A stretch of DNA of 64,000 bases from Ensifer sp. IC3342 (GCF_020193655.1 NZ_JADYVE010000009.1:124001-188000); one strand, 5' to 3'. Positions 1-9,756 are shown, numbered from the stretch's first letter. A program made the numbers and translations. Notes: a model not told the origin generated them from the sequence alone.

Positions 1-1154
1 GGGCGGATAAGCAGCTTGCACTCGCGAAAGAAGGCCCTGAGCCGCGGTCCGACATCCGAAAGATAGCCGCCCGCCGGCACGGAAAGGTCGAGCGCGGCGA
101 TCGTCCCTGCCTGACGAACATTGCCAAAGCGCGGATCGGCGCCGAAGCGTTGCAGACGTCGCCGCTGGTTGGCGGCAAGGGCTTCGATGCGCCCGCCGAC
201 CGGCTCCGACTTCCAGACGCCGAGATTGGCGACGGCCGCCGCGCAGGCGATCGGATTGGCGGTATAGGAGCTGGAATGGAAGAATGTCCGACGCCGGTCC
301 GCCGACAGATGCGCGTCGAATATCTCGGCCGTGCAAAGCGTCGCCGCTAGCGGCAGCGCGCCGCCGGTCAGCCCCTTCGACGTGCACAGGATGTCAGGCG
401 TGATCCCCGCCTGCTCACAGGCAAACAGACTGCCGGTACGGCCCCAGCCGGTCATCACCTCATCGGCAATCAGGAGGCTGCCATGCCGGTCGGCAATCCG
501 CTTCAGTTCGGCAAGGACAAAGGCCGGATAGATCTTCATGCCGCCGGCGCCGAGCACCAGCGGTTCGACGAGCAGCGCCGCCATCTGGCCGGAGGCACAG
601 AAGCTCTCGAATGCGTCGAGCGTCTCCTGTTCACGACCGGCTTCGGGAAACGGCACTCGGTCGACCGCGAAGAGAAACGGCTCGTAGGCCGCATTGAAGA
701 CGCCGCGCTCGCCGGCCGACATCGTGCCGATCGTATCGCCGTGATAGGCATGCTCCATCACGCAGATGCGGTGACGCGGCGCGCCGATATTGTGGAAGTA
801 GCCAAGCGCCATCTTCAGCGCCACTTCGACCGCGGTCGAGCCGCTGTCGGAATAGAAGACGTGTTTCAAGCCGGCCGGCGCGATCTCGATCAGGCCCCTG
901 GCCAGTTCCTCCGCTGGCGCATGGGTGTATTCGGCAAAGATCACCTGATCATAGCTTTCGGCAGCGCGCCGGATCGCCGCCATGATCGCCGGATGCCGAT
1001 GCCCGTGGGTGATCACCCACCAGGACGAGATCGCATCGAGAATGTGCGCGCCGTCCTCGTCGATGAGATAGGCGCCTTCGGTGCGGACGATACGCTTCAT
1101 CGCCGGTTCGAGCGCGTGCTGGGTGAAGGGGTGCCAGACCGGGGAAACGTTCAT
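1..1154 (-). CDS. bioA: Adenosylmethionine-8-amino-7-oxononanoate aminotransferase, partial (3' end off window)
   Basis: PLP-dependent class III aminotransferase that makes 7,8-diaminopelargonate from KAPA with S-adenosylmethionine as amino donor, in cytosolic biotin synthesis. About 384 codons are present before the left edge. Visible family features are the N-terminal VWHPFTQH motif, SSWWV followed by HGHRHP, the MSAGERGVF segment, the [13 protein letters not shown] cofactor motif, and the PLP lysine in TSKGLTGG. The ATG overlaps the bioD stop (ATGA), so translation is probably coupled. It is the last gene seen of bioB-F-D-A. A C-terminus or a following gene cannot be judged. Confidence 0.95.
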   Translation of the reverse strand, partial: MNVSPVWHPFTQHALEPAMKRIVRTEGAYLIDEDGAHILDAISSWWVITHGHRHPAIMAAIRRAAESYDQVIFAEYTHAPAEELARGLIEIAPAGLKHVFYSDSGSTAVEVALKMALGYFHNIGAPRHRICVMEHAYHGDTIGTMSAGERGVFNAAYEPFLFAVDRVPFPEAGREQETLDAFESFCASGQMAALLVEPLVLGAGGMKIYPAFVLAELKRIADRHGSLLIADEVMTGWGRTGSLFACEQAGITPDILCTSKGLTGGALPLAATLCTAEIFDAHLSADRRRTFFHSSSYTANPIACAAAVANLGVWKSEPVGGRIEALAANQRRRLQRFGADPRFGNVRQAGTIAALDLSVPAGGYLSDVGPRLRAFFRECKLLIR

Positions 1155-1792
1155 GCCAGAACCTCGCGGAAATGGTCCACCTCGAAATGCTCGCGAAAGG
1201 CTCGCTGCAACCCATCCGGGGTCACCCGGGCAAGCCGCGGCAGCCGCCCGAGAATCCGGACACGCCCCAGTTCCGCGATCGCCCCTTCCGTGTCGGACTG
1301 TTCGTCGCCGATGAAGGCGACGCCGAGAACGGGGATTGAGCGGACGCGCAGCGCTTCGAGCGACAGCAGCGTGTGATTGATCGTACCCAATCCGGTTCGG
1401 GCGCAGAGCACGACCGGAATCCGCCAGTGCTGAAAGACATCGGCAAAGACCGTCCGCTCGGTCAACGGAACCAGCAGTCCGCCTGCCCCTTCGATGACGA
1501 GCGGCGCGTCGGTCTCAGGCGGGGAAAGGCTTTCCGGCAGGATCGTCACGCCGTCGAGCCTGGCGGAGAGATGCGGCGAGGCGGGTGTAGCGAGCCTGTA
1601 GGCCTCCGGCAGGATGCGGCAAGCCTCCAGTCGGCCGAGCCGGCCGACGGTCTCGCTGTCCGTCTCGCCGTCAAGCCCGGCCTGCACCGGCTTCCAGTAG
1701 CAGCCGGCAAGGACATCGGCGAGCGCAGCGGCAAGGACGGTCTTGCCGATGCCGGTATCCGTGCCGGTGATCACGATGCGGGACGTCATCAT
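1151..1792 (-). CDS. bioD: Dethiobiotin synthetase
   Basis: ATP-dependent carboxylase that closes the ureido ring of 7,8-diaminopelargonate to give dethiobiotin. The 213-aa protein is the usual size. The P-loop GTDTGIGKT lies at residues 10-18, the substrate-loop lysine follows in WKPVQAG, and the [10 protein letters not shown] motif is near residue 110. The open frame extends to about 2194, but that extension is only the antisense-phase shadow of bioF, so the start is one of two adjacent ATGs (1792 or 1789) that overlap the bioF stop. Overlaps at both ends place it tightly inside the bioBFDA operon. Confidence 0.95.
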   Translation of the reverse strand: MMTSRIVITGTDTGIGKTVLAAALADVLAGCYWKPVQAGLDGETDSETVGRLGRLEACRILPEAYRLATPASPHLSARLDGVTILPESLSPPETDAPLVIEGAGGLLVPLTERTVFADVFQHWRIPVVLCARTGLGTINHTLLSLEALRVRSIPVLGVAFIGDEQSDTEGAIAELGRVRILGRLPRLARVTPDGLQRAFREHFEVDHFREVLA

Positions 1793-2931
1793 CGTTCCTC
1801 CGCCATCGCGACCTTTAGGCGTTCCAGCATAAGCGCGATCGCCGGCCGGTCGACATTCAGCGTGATCGCGATCCTCAGCCGCGCCGTGCCCTCGGGAACC
1901 GTCGGCGGGCGGATCGCGCGGATGTCGAATCCTTCGGTGCGCAGGCGCGCGGCGATCCTCACGGCCCGGCCGTTGTCGCCGATCATCACCGGGAGGATCT
2001 GAGATCCGCTGCCTTCGATGCCGAGCATCGCAGCGAGCGCCGCATTGGCAAAGGCGCTGAGAGCCTCGAATTCCGCCCGGCGCTGCGGTTCCTCCGCGGC
2101 GATCCGCAACGCCTCGCGAACGGCGGCTGCCGTTAGCGGCGATGGCGCGGTCGAATAGATGAAGCCGCGGGCGCGGTTGACGAGATAGTCGCAAAGGATT
2201 CGGCTGGCGCCGAGCAACGCGCCGGAGACGCCCAGCGCCTTGCCGCAGGTATGCAGCACCACAACGTTTTCCCGACCCTCAAGCGCCGCCGAAAAGCCGC
2301 GCCCGCCGGGGCCGAAAACACCGGTGGCATGGGCCTCGTCGATGACCAGAAAGCCATCGTGCTCTTCTGCGAGTGCGGCAAGTTCCATAAGCGGCGCCCG
2401 GTCGCCGTCCATCGAATAGAGGCTTTCAACCGCAATCCACGGGTGCCCGGTTCCGCCGGCGCCGCGCCACTTACGGATGGCGCCGGCGAAGGCATCCACA
2501 TCGTTGTGCCCCGCGGTAACCGCCTGCACCTTGCTTGCTGCGATCCCCTCATGCACGCTCGCGTGGATCAACGCGTCATGAACGATGATGTCGTCGCGCT
2601 GCGGCAGGGTCGAAAACAGAGCGGCATTGGCCGTATAGCCGCTGCCGAAAAACATCGACCGCTCCGCGCCGAAGAATACGGCCGCCTCGAACTCAAGCGC
2701 CTCATGCTCCGGATGATTGCCGCGCAACAGCCGCGATCCGCCGGCGCCGACCGGCACCCCGCGCTCGACGGCTGCGCTGATTGCGGCTTTGAGGCGCGGC
2801 GAGTTGGCGAGCGCCAGATAGTCGTTCGATGTGAAATCAGTCCCACTTTCGGCAAGCAGTGCCCGTCGCCGCCCCTTTCGCGCGAGCCCCTGCAACGTCC
2901 TCTCATAGGCGTCGAGAGCACGCCTGCTCAT
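1789..2931 (-). CDS. bioF: 8-amino-7-oxononanoate synthase (KAPA synthase)
   Basis: PLP enzyme of the alpha-oxoamine synthase family that condenses pimeloyl thioester with L-alanine, the first dedicated ring-precursor step of biotin synthesis. The 380-aa length fits. Motifs seen: [10 protein letters not shown] near residue 33, [10 protein letters not shown] near 62, FFGSGYTAN near 94, the DEAHATG cofactor motif at 198-204, and the PLP lysine in [11 protein letters not shown] (K231). Four-base overlaps with bioB upstream and bioD downstream indicate translational coupling. Confidence 0.95.
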   Translation of the reverse strand: MSRRALDAYERTLQGLARKGRRRALLAESGTDFTSNDYLALANSPRLKAAISAAVERGVPVGAGGSRLLRGNHPEHEALEFEAAVFFGAERSMFFGSGYTANAALFSTLPQRDDIIVHDALIHASVHEGIAASKVQAVTAGHNDVDAFAGAIRKWRGAGGTGHPWIAVESLYSMDGDRAPLMELAALAEEHDGFLVIDEAHATGVFGPGGRGFSAALEGRENVVVLHTCGKALGVSGALLGASRILCDYLVNRARGFIYSTAPSPLTAAAVREALRIAAEEPQRRAEFEALSAFANAALAAMLGIEGSGSQILPVMIGDNGRAVRIAARLRTEGFDIRAIRPPTVPEGTARLRIAITLNVDRPAIALMLERLKVAMAEER

Positions 2932-3947
2932 TCGGCCGGCTCCATGTCCGCCGGCCGCAGTTCCATCGGCTTCAGCCCGAGCCGGCGGAACAGTGCCGCA
3001 TCGTGGTCCTCGCCGGGGTTGTCGGCGGTCAACAGCGTCTCGCCAACGAAAATCGAATTCGCCCCGGCGAAGAAACAGAGAGCCTGAATCTCGTCGGTCA
3101 TCTCCGTGCGGCCGGCTGAAAGGCGGACATGGGACTGCGGCATCAGGATACGGGCGAGCGCGATCGCCCGGACGAAATCGATCGGATCGACCGGCGGCGC
3201 ATCAGCGAGCTTCGAGCCGGGAATGGGAATCAGCATGTTGACCGGCACGCTTTCGGGGGCGGTCGGAAGATTGGCGAGCGTCACCAGCATCGAAACGCGG
3301 TCATCGATCGTCTCGCCCATTCCCAATATGCCGCCGGCGCAGACCTTGATGCCCGCATCACGGACATTGGCAAGCGTTTCCAGGCGGTCGGAGAAGGTGC
3401 GGGTGGTGATGATCTCGCCGTAGAAGCGCTCCGAGGTATCGATATTATGATTGTAGTAATCGAGCCCAGCATCTGCCAGCCGCTCCGATTGGGCCGGCGA
3501 CAGCATGCCAAGGGTCATGCAGGTTTCCATCCCGAGCGCCTTCACCGCGCGAATCATGGCGGCGATCGCCTCCATGTCCCGCTCCTTCGGGCTGCGCCAC
3601 GCGGCCCCCATGCAGTAGCGCGTCGCCCCGCCTTCCCTGGCTTTGCGCGCCTCAGCGATGACCCGTTCGACCTCCATCAGTTTCGACGCCTTGAGCCCGG
3701 TCGGGTAATGCGCCGACTGACTGCAATAGCCGCAATCCTCCGCACATCCACCGGTCTTGATGGACAGGAGCCGGCTCATCTGCACGGCGTTCGGATCGAA
3801 ATGCGCGCGGTGGACGGAATGGGCGCGGAACAGGAGATCGTTGAACGGAAAATTATAGATTTTTGCGGCCTCGGCGACGGTCCATCGCTCTGCCCTGGCC
3901 CCGGATTTGGCCCCAATTTCGCCCCCTATTCGGCGTTCATCTAGCAT
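2928..3947 (-). CDS. bioB: Biotin synthase (radical SAM)
   Basis: Radical-SAM enzyme that inserts sulfur into dethiobiotin. At 339 aa it matches the family. The radical-SAM cluster motif CAEDCGYC gives C68, C72 and C75, followed by [12 protein letters not shown]. The later [20 protein letters not shown] and [11 protein letters not shown] stretches are typical of BioB. The first ATG gives a slightly extended N-terminus, and a start nearer the WTVAEA segment cannot be excluded. It is the first gene of bioBFDA. A BioR-type operator lies 51 bp upstream of the ATG, so repression by BioR when biotin is sufficient is expected. Confidence 0.96.
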   Translation of the reverse strand: MLDERRIGGEIGAKSGARAERWTVAEAAKIYNFPFNDLLFRAHSVHRAHFDPNAVQMSRLLSIKTGGCAEDCGYCSQSAHYPTGLKASKLMEVERVIAEARKAREGGATRYCMGAAWRSPKERDMEAIAAMIRAVKALGMETCMTLGMLSPAQSERLADAGLDYYNHNIDTSERFYGEIITTRTFSDRLETLANVRDAGIKVCAGGILGMGETIDDRVSMLVTLANLPTAPESVPVNMLIPIPGSKLADAPPVDPIDFVRAIALARILMPQSHVRLSAGRTEMTDEIQALCFFAGANSIFVGETLLTADNPGEDHDAALFRRLGLKPMELRPADMEPAE

Positions 3948-3998
3948 TCCTAGAGCTCCTCCCCGTGCGCAACAGCTTGTGTAGATAGATTCTAGTTT

Positions 3999-4008
3999 TT
4001 ATCTATAA
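3999..4008. promoter_or_regulatory. BioR operator upstream of bioB
   Basis: The sequence TTATCTATAA matches the operator known for BioR, the GntR-family biotin repressor of many alphaproteobacteria. It lies about 50 bp before the bioB start, and a bioR gene is the next gene upstream. A partial half-site-like stretch (GATAGATTC) lies just downstream at about 3984-3992. Confidence 0.88.
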
Positions 4009-4158
4009 TCTATTCGAACCCGACGCGGCGCAACCGCCTAAGCGGCGAGCAGGCGCCGAACTTCAACCATGACGGGATGGCGGATCTATCGATCGGCCAC
4101 GACGAATTCTCGCCCAAATCCGGAAAAATGTTGCAAATGCAATCTACTAGCGTCGTGA

Positions 4159-4827
4159 TCAGCCGACGATCGCAAAGGTGCCAGGCAGGGAACCGGACGT
4201 ATTTTTCATCGGCTTTTGGCCGATCCTCTGAACGTGGCGCCCCAGCACGGCGGCGGCGTTCTCGGTCTTGCCCTGACGAAGGAAGGCCAGAATCGAGCGA
4301 TGATCGTGATCGGGCTTGGCTTCCCAGTTCGACCGCCACGTTGCAAACAGAAAACGCGCGCTGACCGCATGCAGGTCGTCGATAGCAGCAAGCAGGCGCG
4401 GCATGCCGCAGGGCGTCAGGATCAGCCGGTGGAAACGTCGGTTCGCCTCCTCCCAGGAGCGCAGATCGCGGGCGTTGTCCGCTTCGGTCGTCACCCTCTC
4501 GGCCTCATTGAGGATCGAAGGCGTCAGATGCGGAGCCGCATGGCGAAGCGCGAGGACTTCGAGCGCGGCGCGCATCTCCGCAACCTCGCGAACCTCCTTG
4601 AGACTGAAGGACGCGACCCGCACCCCACGGCGCGGTTCACTGACAGCGAGGCCCTGCGCTTCAAGCCTACGGAATGCCTCGCGCACAGGCACATGGCTCG
4701 TTCCGAACTCCTCGGCGATATGGTCCTGCCGGAGCTTGGCGCCCGGCTCCATTACGCCCGTCACAATCCGATCGGCAAGGATGCGGCTAATGCGGGTGGC
4801 AATAGTGTCTTCGTTCCTGTTGGTCAT
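4159..4827 (-). CDS. bioR: GntR-family biotin repressor BioR
   Basis: 222-aa transcription factor with an N-terminal winged helix (about residues 8-75, including the LRQDHIAEEFGTSHVPVREAFRRL region) and a C-terminal FCD-like all-helical effector domain. Position beside bioBFDA and the presence of TTATCTATAA/TTATAGATAA sites before both transcription units identify it as BioR rather than a generic GntR protein. The same-strand arrangement bioR then bioBFDA, with a separate operator for each, suggests autoregulation and parallel repression of biotin synthesis. About 210 bp without a gene separate it from bioB. Confidence 0.9.
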   Translation of the reverse strand: MTNRNEDTIATRISRILADRIVTGVMEPGAKLRQDHIAEEFGTSHVPVREAFRRLEAQGLAVSEPRRGVRVASFSLKEVREVAEMRAALEVLALRHAAPHLTPSILNEAERVTTEADNARDLRSWEEANRRFHRLILTPCGMPRLLAAIDDLHAVSARFLFATWRSNWEAKPDHDHRSILAFLRQGKTENAAAVLGRHVQRIGQKPMKNTSGSLPGTFAIVG

Positions 4828-4830
4828 ATT

Positions 4831-4840
4831 TTATAGATAA
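4831..4840. promoter_or_regulatory. BioR operator at the bioR start (autoregulatory)
   Basis: TTATAGATAA is the exact reverse complement of the bioB operator and ends only 4 bp before the bioR ATG (4827). A site this close would cover the ribosome-binding region and the transcription start of a short leader, which fits autorepression. Confidence 0.87.
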
Positions 4841-5177
4841 TTTGCAGCAGGCTCGCTGTCGAGCCGGACAGAGATTGCCACCGATCTGCCAGTGACGGAG
4901 GCCGCGAGCCAATCAAAACATACGGCCGCCTTTTGCAACGTCGCGACAGGGAGTTTTGCGCCGCTGCGATGGCCTCGATGACGGACAACGCGGCCTGTGC
5001 GCGCGCTCGCTTGAGATGTCGGTCCCCGCACCCGTTCGAGACAATGGATCGATGATGTGACCGCCGCCAATCGACTTTGCATCCATTCGCGTTGACAGGA
5101 TTCGAACGGGAGACCCCACCTCGAACAGGAGTTCGTAAGCAAGTATCGACGGCTCATTGAGAATCAGCTTGAGTCAG
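4841..5177. other. Intergenic stretch, no gene recognised
   Basis: Short open frames on both strands show no family resemblance. A tRNA-T-arm-like string (GTTCGAATCC, minus strand, near 5095-5105) occurs, but the surrounding bases do not pair as a tRNA. Confidence 0.5.
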
Positions 5178-5498
5178 CTACTGTCCCACTAACCTAGACT
5201 TAAACCAGGTCACCAGTTCGTCGAAATCAATCTGCCCAGCAGCGACGGCAACGACGAGATCATCGACGGGTTCGTCGTCCGGAATATCCAGCCTATACCC
5301 GCTACGATCGACTAAGATTTCGACAAGGAGCCAGGCTGTTCGTTTATTACCGTCCACGAAACCGTGATTGCCGACCATGCTGTGCAGAAGGGCTGCGGCC
5401 TTCCGAGCAATAGGGCGATAATACCCCGAATAGGGTCGCGCCAGAGCCGACTCGATCAGGTGCAGGCTGCTAACGCCTTTCAGGCCGCCATACGTCAA
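5178..5498 (-). CDS. doc: Fic/Doc-family toxin, start uncertain (may extend to about 5561)
   Basis: Death-on-curing type toxin. Doc enzymes are Fic-fold kinases that phosphorylate EF-Tu and stop translation. The Fic-motif region HGFVDGNKRTA is intact near the centre (HxFxxGNKR), including the catalytic His and the Asn/Arg anchor. The 106-aa form starts at a TTG. The same frame stays open for 21 more codons upstream (to 5561) and reads LTLADAITAHDEA, which looks like the normal Doc N-terminus and would bring the length to the usual 126-127 aa. That extension has no ATG, GTG or TTG. The extended frame overlaps the antitoxin stop, as expected for a coupled pair. A rare start (ATC or CTG) or loss of the start codon is possible. 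Confidence 0.75.
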   Translation of the reverse strand: MTYGGLKGVSSLHLIESALARPYSGYYRPIARKAAALLHSMVGNHGFVDGNKRTAWLLVEILVDRSGYRLDIPDDEPVDDLVVAVAAGQIDFDELVTWFKSRLVGQ

Positions 5499-5553
5499 GG
5501 CTTCATCGTGAGCGGTGATGGCGTCCGCGAGGGTCAGCCTGTAGTGCCGACGA

Positions 5554-5751
5554 CTAGCGATCTGCCAGACGCTTCAGCGCCGAACTGCGCCTGGACGAAG
5601 CTTCCCTGACCGTAGCCTCCGTTTTTGAACTTGCCTTAGCGGCACCCTTGTGCGTGACAACCTCCATGAAACGGCCTGTGGCAGCTTCACGCTTGACCCA
5701 CCCGCCCTTTACCGGAGTTGTCTCAGATCGCTTCTTCATAGTCCTAATCAC
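5554..5751 (-). CDS. Small antitoxin partner of the Doc-like toxin
   Basis: A 65-aa basic protein (61 aa if the in-frame ATG at 5739 is used rather than GTG at 5751). It reads as a rhizobial antitoxin-type protein, with a WVKREAATGRFMEV core followed by an Ala/Ser/Lys-rich tail suited to neutralising a Fic-fold toxin. It does not show the classical Phd/YefM N-terminus. Its position directly upstream of, and touching, the toxin frame is the main argument. The pair is probably autoregulated, but no clear operator palindrome was seen. Confidence 0.6.
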   Translation of the reverse strand: MIRTMKKRSETTPVKGGWVKREAATGRFMEVVTHKGAAKASSKTEATVREASSRRSSALKRLADR

Positions 5752-6580
5752 GATTAAGCCTCTAACTTATATGCGGCGTTTCGTCGTTCTGCGCAAGGTC
5801 ACGACGAGTGCCCTGCCACCTTTGTCCCTTTGTCTCTTCGATTGCAGGTTTCGCCGTCTCCTACTATCGTGACGGCAACACCGGGGGCGCGCGATCTGTA
5901 TGATCGAGAACGACCTCCTTACTATCCTCTATGTCGATCCTGATCGCCCTGTCCACGTCGGCGCGTATTAGATGCATCGCACGGCTGCCAAAGCAGCCGT
6001 GCGCTTGGCTGACAGCCGATGACGACGCGTCCTCTCGCGTTGGCGAGTTTGATCCTGTCGGTCGGTGGTTCACGGCCCATTGATCGCGCTACTCTCAGAC
6101 GCTCTCGAACGGCGGAGGCAAGGGAAGTCCCTACGAGCCGCCGCTCGCCGGGTGTCTAGCACCGCCTCGTTCGCAAGTGCACGCTTAATGGAACGCAATC
6201 GCGCTGGGAGCGTCGGCGACGGCCAGGAAAGGAATTGCCGGAACGCCGACAAATCGGGCCTCTCATCGGGTGTATTACTACGTCCGCTACTTCGAAGCAG
6301 GTGCAGTGCTCAGAACCGACGGACACTTCGCGGCGCCGGATCGAGAGCGGCCCTCCGGAAGGGTAAGCCGCCGGGGCCCCCGATCATACCACCGCTCGAC
6401 ATAGACATTGTTGCGAGCCGGGGCGTAGGCATGAAGGATTGCGACGCCTCAGCCGCACGAGCAGAAAATTTCTTTCTCCATTTTCTGTTCCATCATCTGC
6501 TCCCCGCGAAACGAATTGGCGGCGCAAAAATCTGACTCCAACGGGACCGTTGCCGAACAGCAGAAACTCCCCTGTTTTGG
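5752..6580. other. 830-bp stretch without a recognisable gene
   Basis: Several open frames of 60-156 codons occur on both strands, but none has a believable start with family-like sequence, and they overlap one another. The only clear structure is the perfect hairpin at 5979-6002. Confidence 0.5.
5979..6002. repeat. Perfect 10-bp inverted repeat with 4-base loop
   Basis: GCACGGCTGC, CAAA, GCAGCCGTGC. The stem is uninterrupted and GC-rich. No T-run follows on either strand, so it is not a typical intrinsic terminator. It could be a protein-binding site, a transcript-stabilising hairpin or a relic of an IS end. Confidence 0.6.
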
Positions 6581-6901
6581 TTATCTTGCGGCTGACGCAT
6601 TTCGGACATCAATGGAAGCTGTCTCGAACGATCGCACCCTCTCGGCCGCATCGAGCGCCAAGCTTCTCCAGAGCTGATGTATAGCCTTGGCTACGTGGAT
6701 CCAGGCCTGATCGGTGCCAGCGATTTCCAGGTCGGTAATGAGGCGCCCGAGCCTCGCAATGCAGTCGTCGATGTGGCCGCTAAGCCGAGACAGCTGATCG
6801 AAAGTGACCGCTGGATGCGCCAGCATTCTGGGCACAGTCGCCGTCGCTCGTTTCGCAAGATCTTCCTCGTCCCGGAGAGTTCTCTGCCACTCGTAAGTCA
6901 T
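6581..6901 (-). CDS. Hypothetical protein, 106 aa
   Basis: Not recognised. The protein is mixed-charge, with no membrane segment or signal peptide, and is predicted mostly helical (LSRLSGHIDDCIARLGRLI and AKAIHQLWRSLALDAAERV look amphipathic). ATG start at 6901 preceded by AGGGAT. Codon use resembles real GC-rich rhizobial genes, and no other-strand gene explains the frame. It stands alone between two gene-poor stretches. Confidence 0.5.
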   Translation of the reverse strand: MTYEWQRTLRDEEDLAKRATATVPRMLAHPAVTFDQLSRLSGHIDDCIARLGRLITDLEIAGTDQAWIHVAKAIHQLWRSLALDAAERVRSFETASIDVRNASAAR

Positions 6902-7105
6902 GGCTATCCCTTTTCAGACCGCGACAGCATCGCCGATGGGTGCGGAATTAGTCAATGAGCAGGGGGGCGGAATAGCGTGCGCGCATTTCATCGAACAGAT
7001 TGTCGCGGCAGGCGGATGCTCCACCGTTCCGCTAGGATGGAAATCCGGGGCCCCCACTTGCTTTAAACGCTCCGGCGGTTCACTGCGTTGGCTGATCATA
7101 GCGGC

Positions 7106-7261
7106 TCACTTTGCTGCGGGTTGATTGAAGTTCGCGCGGTAGACATCCCGCTCGTGTCTGGAAGGGTCTTCGGCTCTGAAAGAAAAGCCTTCCTCGGTCT
7201 CTGGGAGCCTTGCTTTGGGCACGGTGTCGGCGAAATGGCGCGTGGCCGTGTAGGTTTCCAC
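7106..7261 (-). pseudogene. fixQ: fixQ remnant: correct N-terminus, membrane segment lost
   Basis: Directly after fixO a GTG-started 51-codon frame begins with VETYTATRHFADT, the recognisable N-terminus of FixQ/CcoQ (METY-A-RHFAD). FixQ normally continues into one transmembrane helix. Here the sequence turns at about residue 14 into a polar, Pro/Glu/Arg-rich stretch with no hydrophobic segment. Total length equals a normal FixQ (about 50 aa), so a replacement or deletion-junction event is likely. No fixP (di-haem subunit) follows. Confidence 0.65.
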
Positions 7262-7279
7262 GTCGTCAGCCCCCTTTTT

Positions 7280-8011
7280 TCAGCGATTGCCGGTCGTATT
7301 GTCATAGCTGGAGAAGTCGACGAGCGTGCCGAGCATCTGGAGATAGGCGATGAGCGCGTCCATTTCCGTCAGCTTCTGCGGGTCGCCGTCGAAATCACCG
7401 AGCTTGGCCTTGGGATAGCGCGCCTCGATGCCGGACGTGTCGGCATTGGGATCGGCCTGCGCCTTGAGATCAGCAACCGCGTTGTCGCTCATCTCGTCCG
7501 TGTAGGGAACGCCGACCGCCCTGTTGGCCTTGAGGTTCATCGCGACATTCGTAACCTCGAGCGGTGTTTCCTTCAGGAAGGCGTAGCTCGGCATGACCGA
7601 TTCCGGCACCACCGAGCGCGGCTCGATCATGTGCTGAACGTGCCATTCGTTGGAGTAGCGATCACCGACGCGGGCGAGGTCCGGCCCGGTGCGCTTCGAG
7701 CCCCACTGGAACGGGTGGTCGTACATCGACTCCGCGGCGAGCGAGTAATGCCCGTAGCGCTCGACCTCGTCGCGGAACGGCCGGATCATCTGGCTGTGGC
7801 AGACATAGCAGCCTTCGCGGATATAGATGTTGCGTCCGGCAAGCTCCAGCGGCGAATAGGGCCGCATGCCTTCGACCTTCTCGATGGTGTTTTCGAGGTA
7901 AAAGAGCGGCGCGATTTCCACAATCCCACCGATCGAGACGACGAGCAGGGAGCCGACGAGCAGCAAGGTGGCGTTGCGTTCGAGTAGCGCGTGTTTATCG
8001 AGAATGGACAT
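7280..8011 (-). CDS. fixO: cbb3-type cytochrome c oxidase subunit II (mono-haem)
   Basis: FixO/CcoO carries one c-type haem and passes electrons to FixN in the high-affinity oxidase used for microaerobic respiration in nodules. The 243-aa protein has one N-terminal membrane anchor (about residues 14-38), the haem motif CYVCH (C68, C71, H72), the following [18 protein letters not shown] signature, and a late axial-ligand region around [10 protein letters not shown]. The open frame extends upstream of the true ATG at 8011. It starts 11 bp after the fixN stop in the fixNO operon. Confidence 0.95.
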   Translation of the reverse strand: MSILDKHALLERNATLLLVGSLLVVSIGGIVEIAPLFYLENTIEKVEGMRPYSPLELAGRNIYIREGCYVCHSQMIRPFRDEVERYGHYSLAAESMYDHPFQWGSKRTGPDLARVGDRYSNEWHVQHMIEPRSVVPESVMPSYAFLKETPLEVTNVAMNLKANRAVGVPYTDEMSDNAVADLKAQADPNADTSGIEARYPKAKLGDFDGDPQKLTEMDALIAYLQMLGTLVDFSSYDNTTGNR

Positions 8012-8022
8012 TATCTGCCCTC

Positions 8023-9642
8023 CTATTCCGCAGGCTGCGGCACCGGCGTCGCACCGAGAATCGGGGCTTCGTCGCGCACGCGTCCGAGGATCGTCATTGT
8101 TACGTTGAAGGCCATGACGAGTGCGCCGGCGAGGAACAGGCCGCCGCCAACGGCACGCAGCACATAGTAGGGGAACATGGCCGCGACCGATTCCGCGAAG
8201 GAATAGACGAGGAAGCCCTGGTCGTCGTATTCGCGCCACATCAGCCCCTGCTGGATGCCGGCGACCCACATAGTTGCGGCATAGACGACGATGCCGAGGG
8301 TCGCGAGCCAGAAGTGCCAGTTGACCATGCGCACGCTATACAGCCGCTCGCGACTCCAGAGCTTCGGAACGAGATAGTAGATCGCGCCGAAGGTGATTAG
8401 CCCATTCCAGCCGAGCGCGCCGGAATGCACGTGGCCGATCGTCCAGTCGGTGTAGTGGCTGAGCGAATTGACCGTCTTGATCGACATCATCGGCCCCTCG
8501 AACGTCGCCATCCCGTAGAAGGCGACGGCCATGATCATCATGCGCACGATGGGATCGGTGCGGACCTTGTCCCACGCGCCCGAAAGCGTCATCAGGCCGT
8601 TGATCATACCGCCCCAGGAGGGCATCCAGAGCATGACGGAGAAGACCATGCCGAGCGTCTGCGCCCAGTCGGGCAGCGCGGTATAGTGGAGATGGTGCGG
8701 CCCCGCCCAGATGTACATGAAGATCAGCGCCCAGAAGTGGATGATCGACAGCCGGTAGGAATAGACGGGACGGTTTACCTGCTTGGGGATGAAGTAGTAC
8801 ATCATCGCCAGGAAGCCGGCCGTCAGGAAGAAGCCGACAGCGTTGTGCCCGTACCACCACTGTGTCAGCGCGTCCTGAACGCCCGAGAAGGCCGAATAGC
8901 TCTTCGAACCGAGGAAGGAGACCGGCACCGCCAAATTGTTGACGATGTGCAGCATGGCGATGGTGACGATGAAGGCGAGATAGAACCAGTTCGCCACATA
9001 GATATGAGGCTCCTTGCGCACAAGGATCGTGCCGAGGAAGGCGACGAGATACGCAACCCAGACGATCGTCAGCAAGAGATCGACATACCATTCAGGCTCG
9101 GCGTATTCGCGACTCTGGGTGATGCCGAGCAGGTAACCGGTAGCTGCCAGCACGATGAAAAGCTGATAGCCCCAGAATACGAACCAGCCGAGATTGCCGC
9201 CGAAGAGGCGCGCGCGGCTGGTGCGCTGGACGACATAGAAGGACGTCGCGATCAGCGCGTTGCCGCCAAAGGCGAAGATGACGGCCGAGGTGTGCAGCGG
9301 CCGCGTGCGGCCGAAATTGAACCATGGCTCGATATTGAGGTCCGGAAAGGCGAGCTGCAGCGCCACGATGACACCGACCAGGAAGCCGACGACGCCCCAG
9401 AACACCGTGGCGATGACGCCATATTTCACGACCTCGTCGAAATACTCCGACTGCGGGGGTACCGCTCCTGCGACAGCCGGGCGGAAATCGATCCGTCGCA
9501 GGAGCAGGACCGTGCCGCCGAGCAGCACGTAAAACAGCACCCACATATGTGCGCCGAAGAGGCGGTCCTGAGCGAAGCCAGCCCCAACCAGCGCCAGGAA
9601 GGCGCCGACCCCGAGCACGATCATCTCGAATGTGTATTTCAT
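8023..9642 (-). CDS. fixN: cbb3-type cytochrome c oxidase subunit I
   Basis: Catalytic haem-copper subunit of the cbb3 oxidase, a 539-aa polytopic membrane protein. Histidine ligand regions include [15 protein letters not shown], the CuB region [10 protein letters not shown], the following histidine pair in [11 protein letters not shown], and the [16 protein letters not shown] haem-ligand helix. The ATG at 9642 gives the family-standard N-terminus MKYTFE; the longer frame to 9696 does not look native. About 100 bp upstream lies a perfect FixK/FNR palindrome, so microaerobic activation by FixK is expected. Confidence 0.96.
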   Translation of the reverse strand: MKYTFEMIVLGVGAFLALVGAGFAQDRLFGAHMWVLFYVLLGGTVLLLRRIDFRPAVAGAVPPQSEYFDEVVKYGVIATVFWGVVGFLVGVIVALQLAFPDLNIEPWFNFGRTRPLHTSAVIFAFGGNALIATSFYVVQRTSRARLFGGNLGWFVFWGYQLFIVLAATGYLLGITQSREYAEPEWYVDLLLTIVWVAYLVAFLGTILVRKEPHIYVANWFYLAFIVTIAMLHIVNNLAVPVSFLGSKSYSAFSGVQDALTQWWYGHNAVGFFLTAGFLAMMYYFIPKQVNRPVYSYRLSIIHFWALIFMYIWAGPHHLHYTALPDWAQTLGMVFSVMLWMPSWGGMINGLMTLSGAWDKVRTDPIVRMMIMAVAFYGMATFEGPMMSIKTVNSLSHYTDWTIGHVHSGALGWNGLITFGAIYYLVPKLWSRERLYSVRMVNWHFWLATLGIVVYAATMWVAGIQQGLMWREYDDQGFLVYSFAESVAAMFPYYVLRAVGGGLFLAGALVMAFNVTMTILGRVRDEAPILGATPVPQPAE

Positions 9643-9742
9643 GGTTGGGTCCCCAACTTTCTCAAATCGCTGACGACGGCGCACCAAACGACGCAAGCCG
9701 CCGCAACCCGCCCTGATTTGTCAGAATCGCTCATCGTCAACC

Positions 9743-9756
9743 TTGATCTAGATCAA
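9743..9756. promoter_or_regulatory. FixK/FNR anaerobox between fixN and a hemerythrin gene
   Basis: TTGATCTAGATCAA is a perfect palindrome equal to the FixK/FNR consensus (TTGAT-N4-ATCAA). It is centred about 107 bp before fixN (minus) and 86 bp before the divergent hemerythrin-like ORF (plus), so it could serve one or both genes. Confidence 0.92.

Noticed and set aside
483..1376. Plus-strand open frames across the bio operon (also 2251-3087 and 3129-3944)
   Set aside because: Antisense shadows of bioA, bioF and bioB with no family-like sequence.
1793..2194. N-terminal extension of the bioD frame
   Set aside because: The added residues are Arg/Gly-rich shadow of bioF in another phase; BioD begins at the P-loop-proximal ATG.
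5085..5115. tRNA-like T-arm (GTTCGAATCC) on the minus strand
   Set aside because: Flanking bases do not form the T-stem, acceptor stem or anticodon arm; no CCA end in place.
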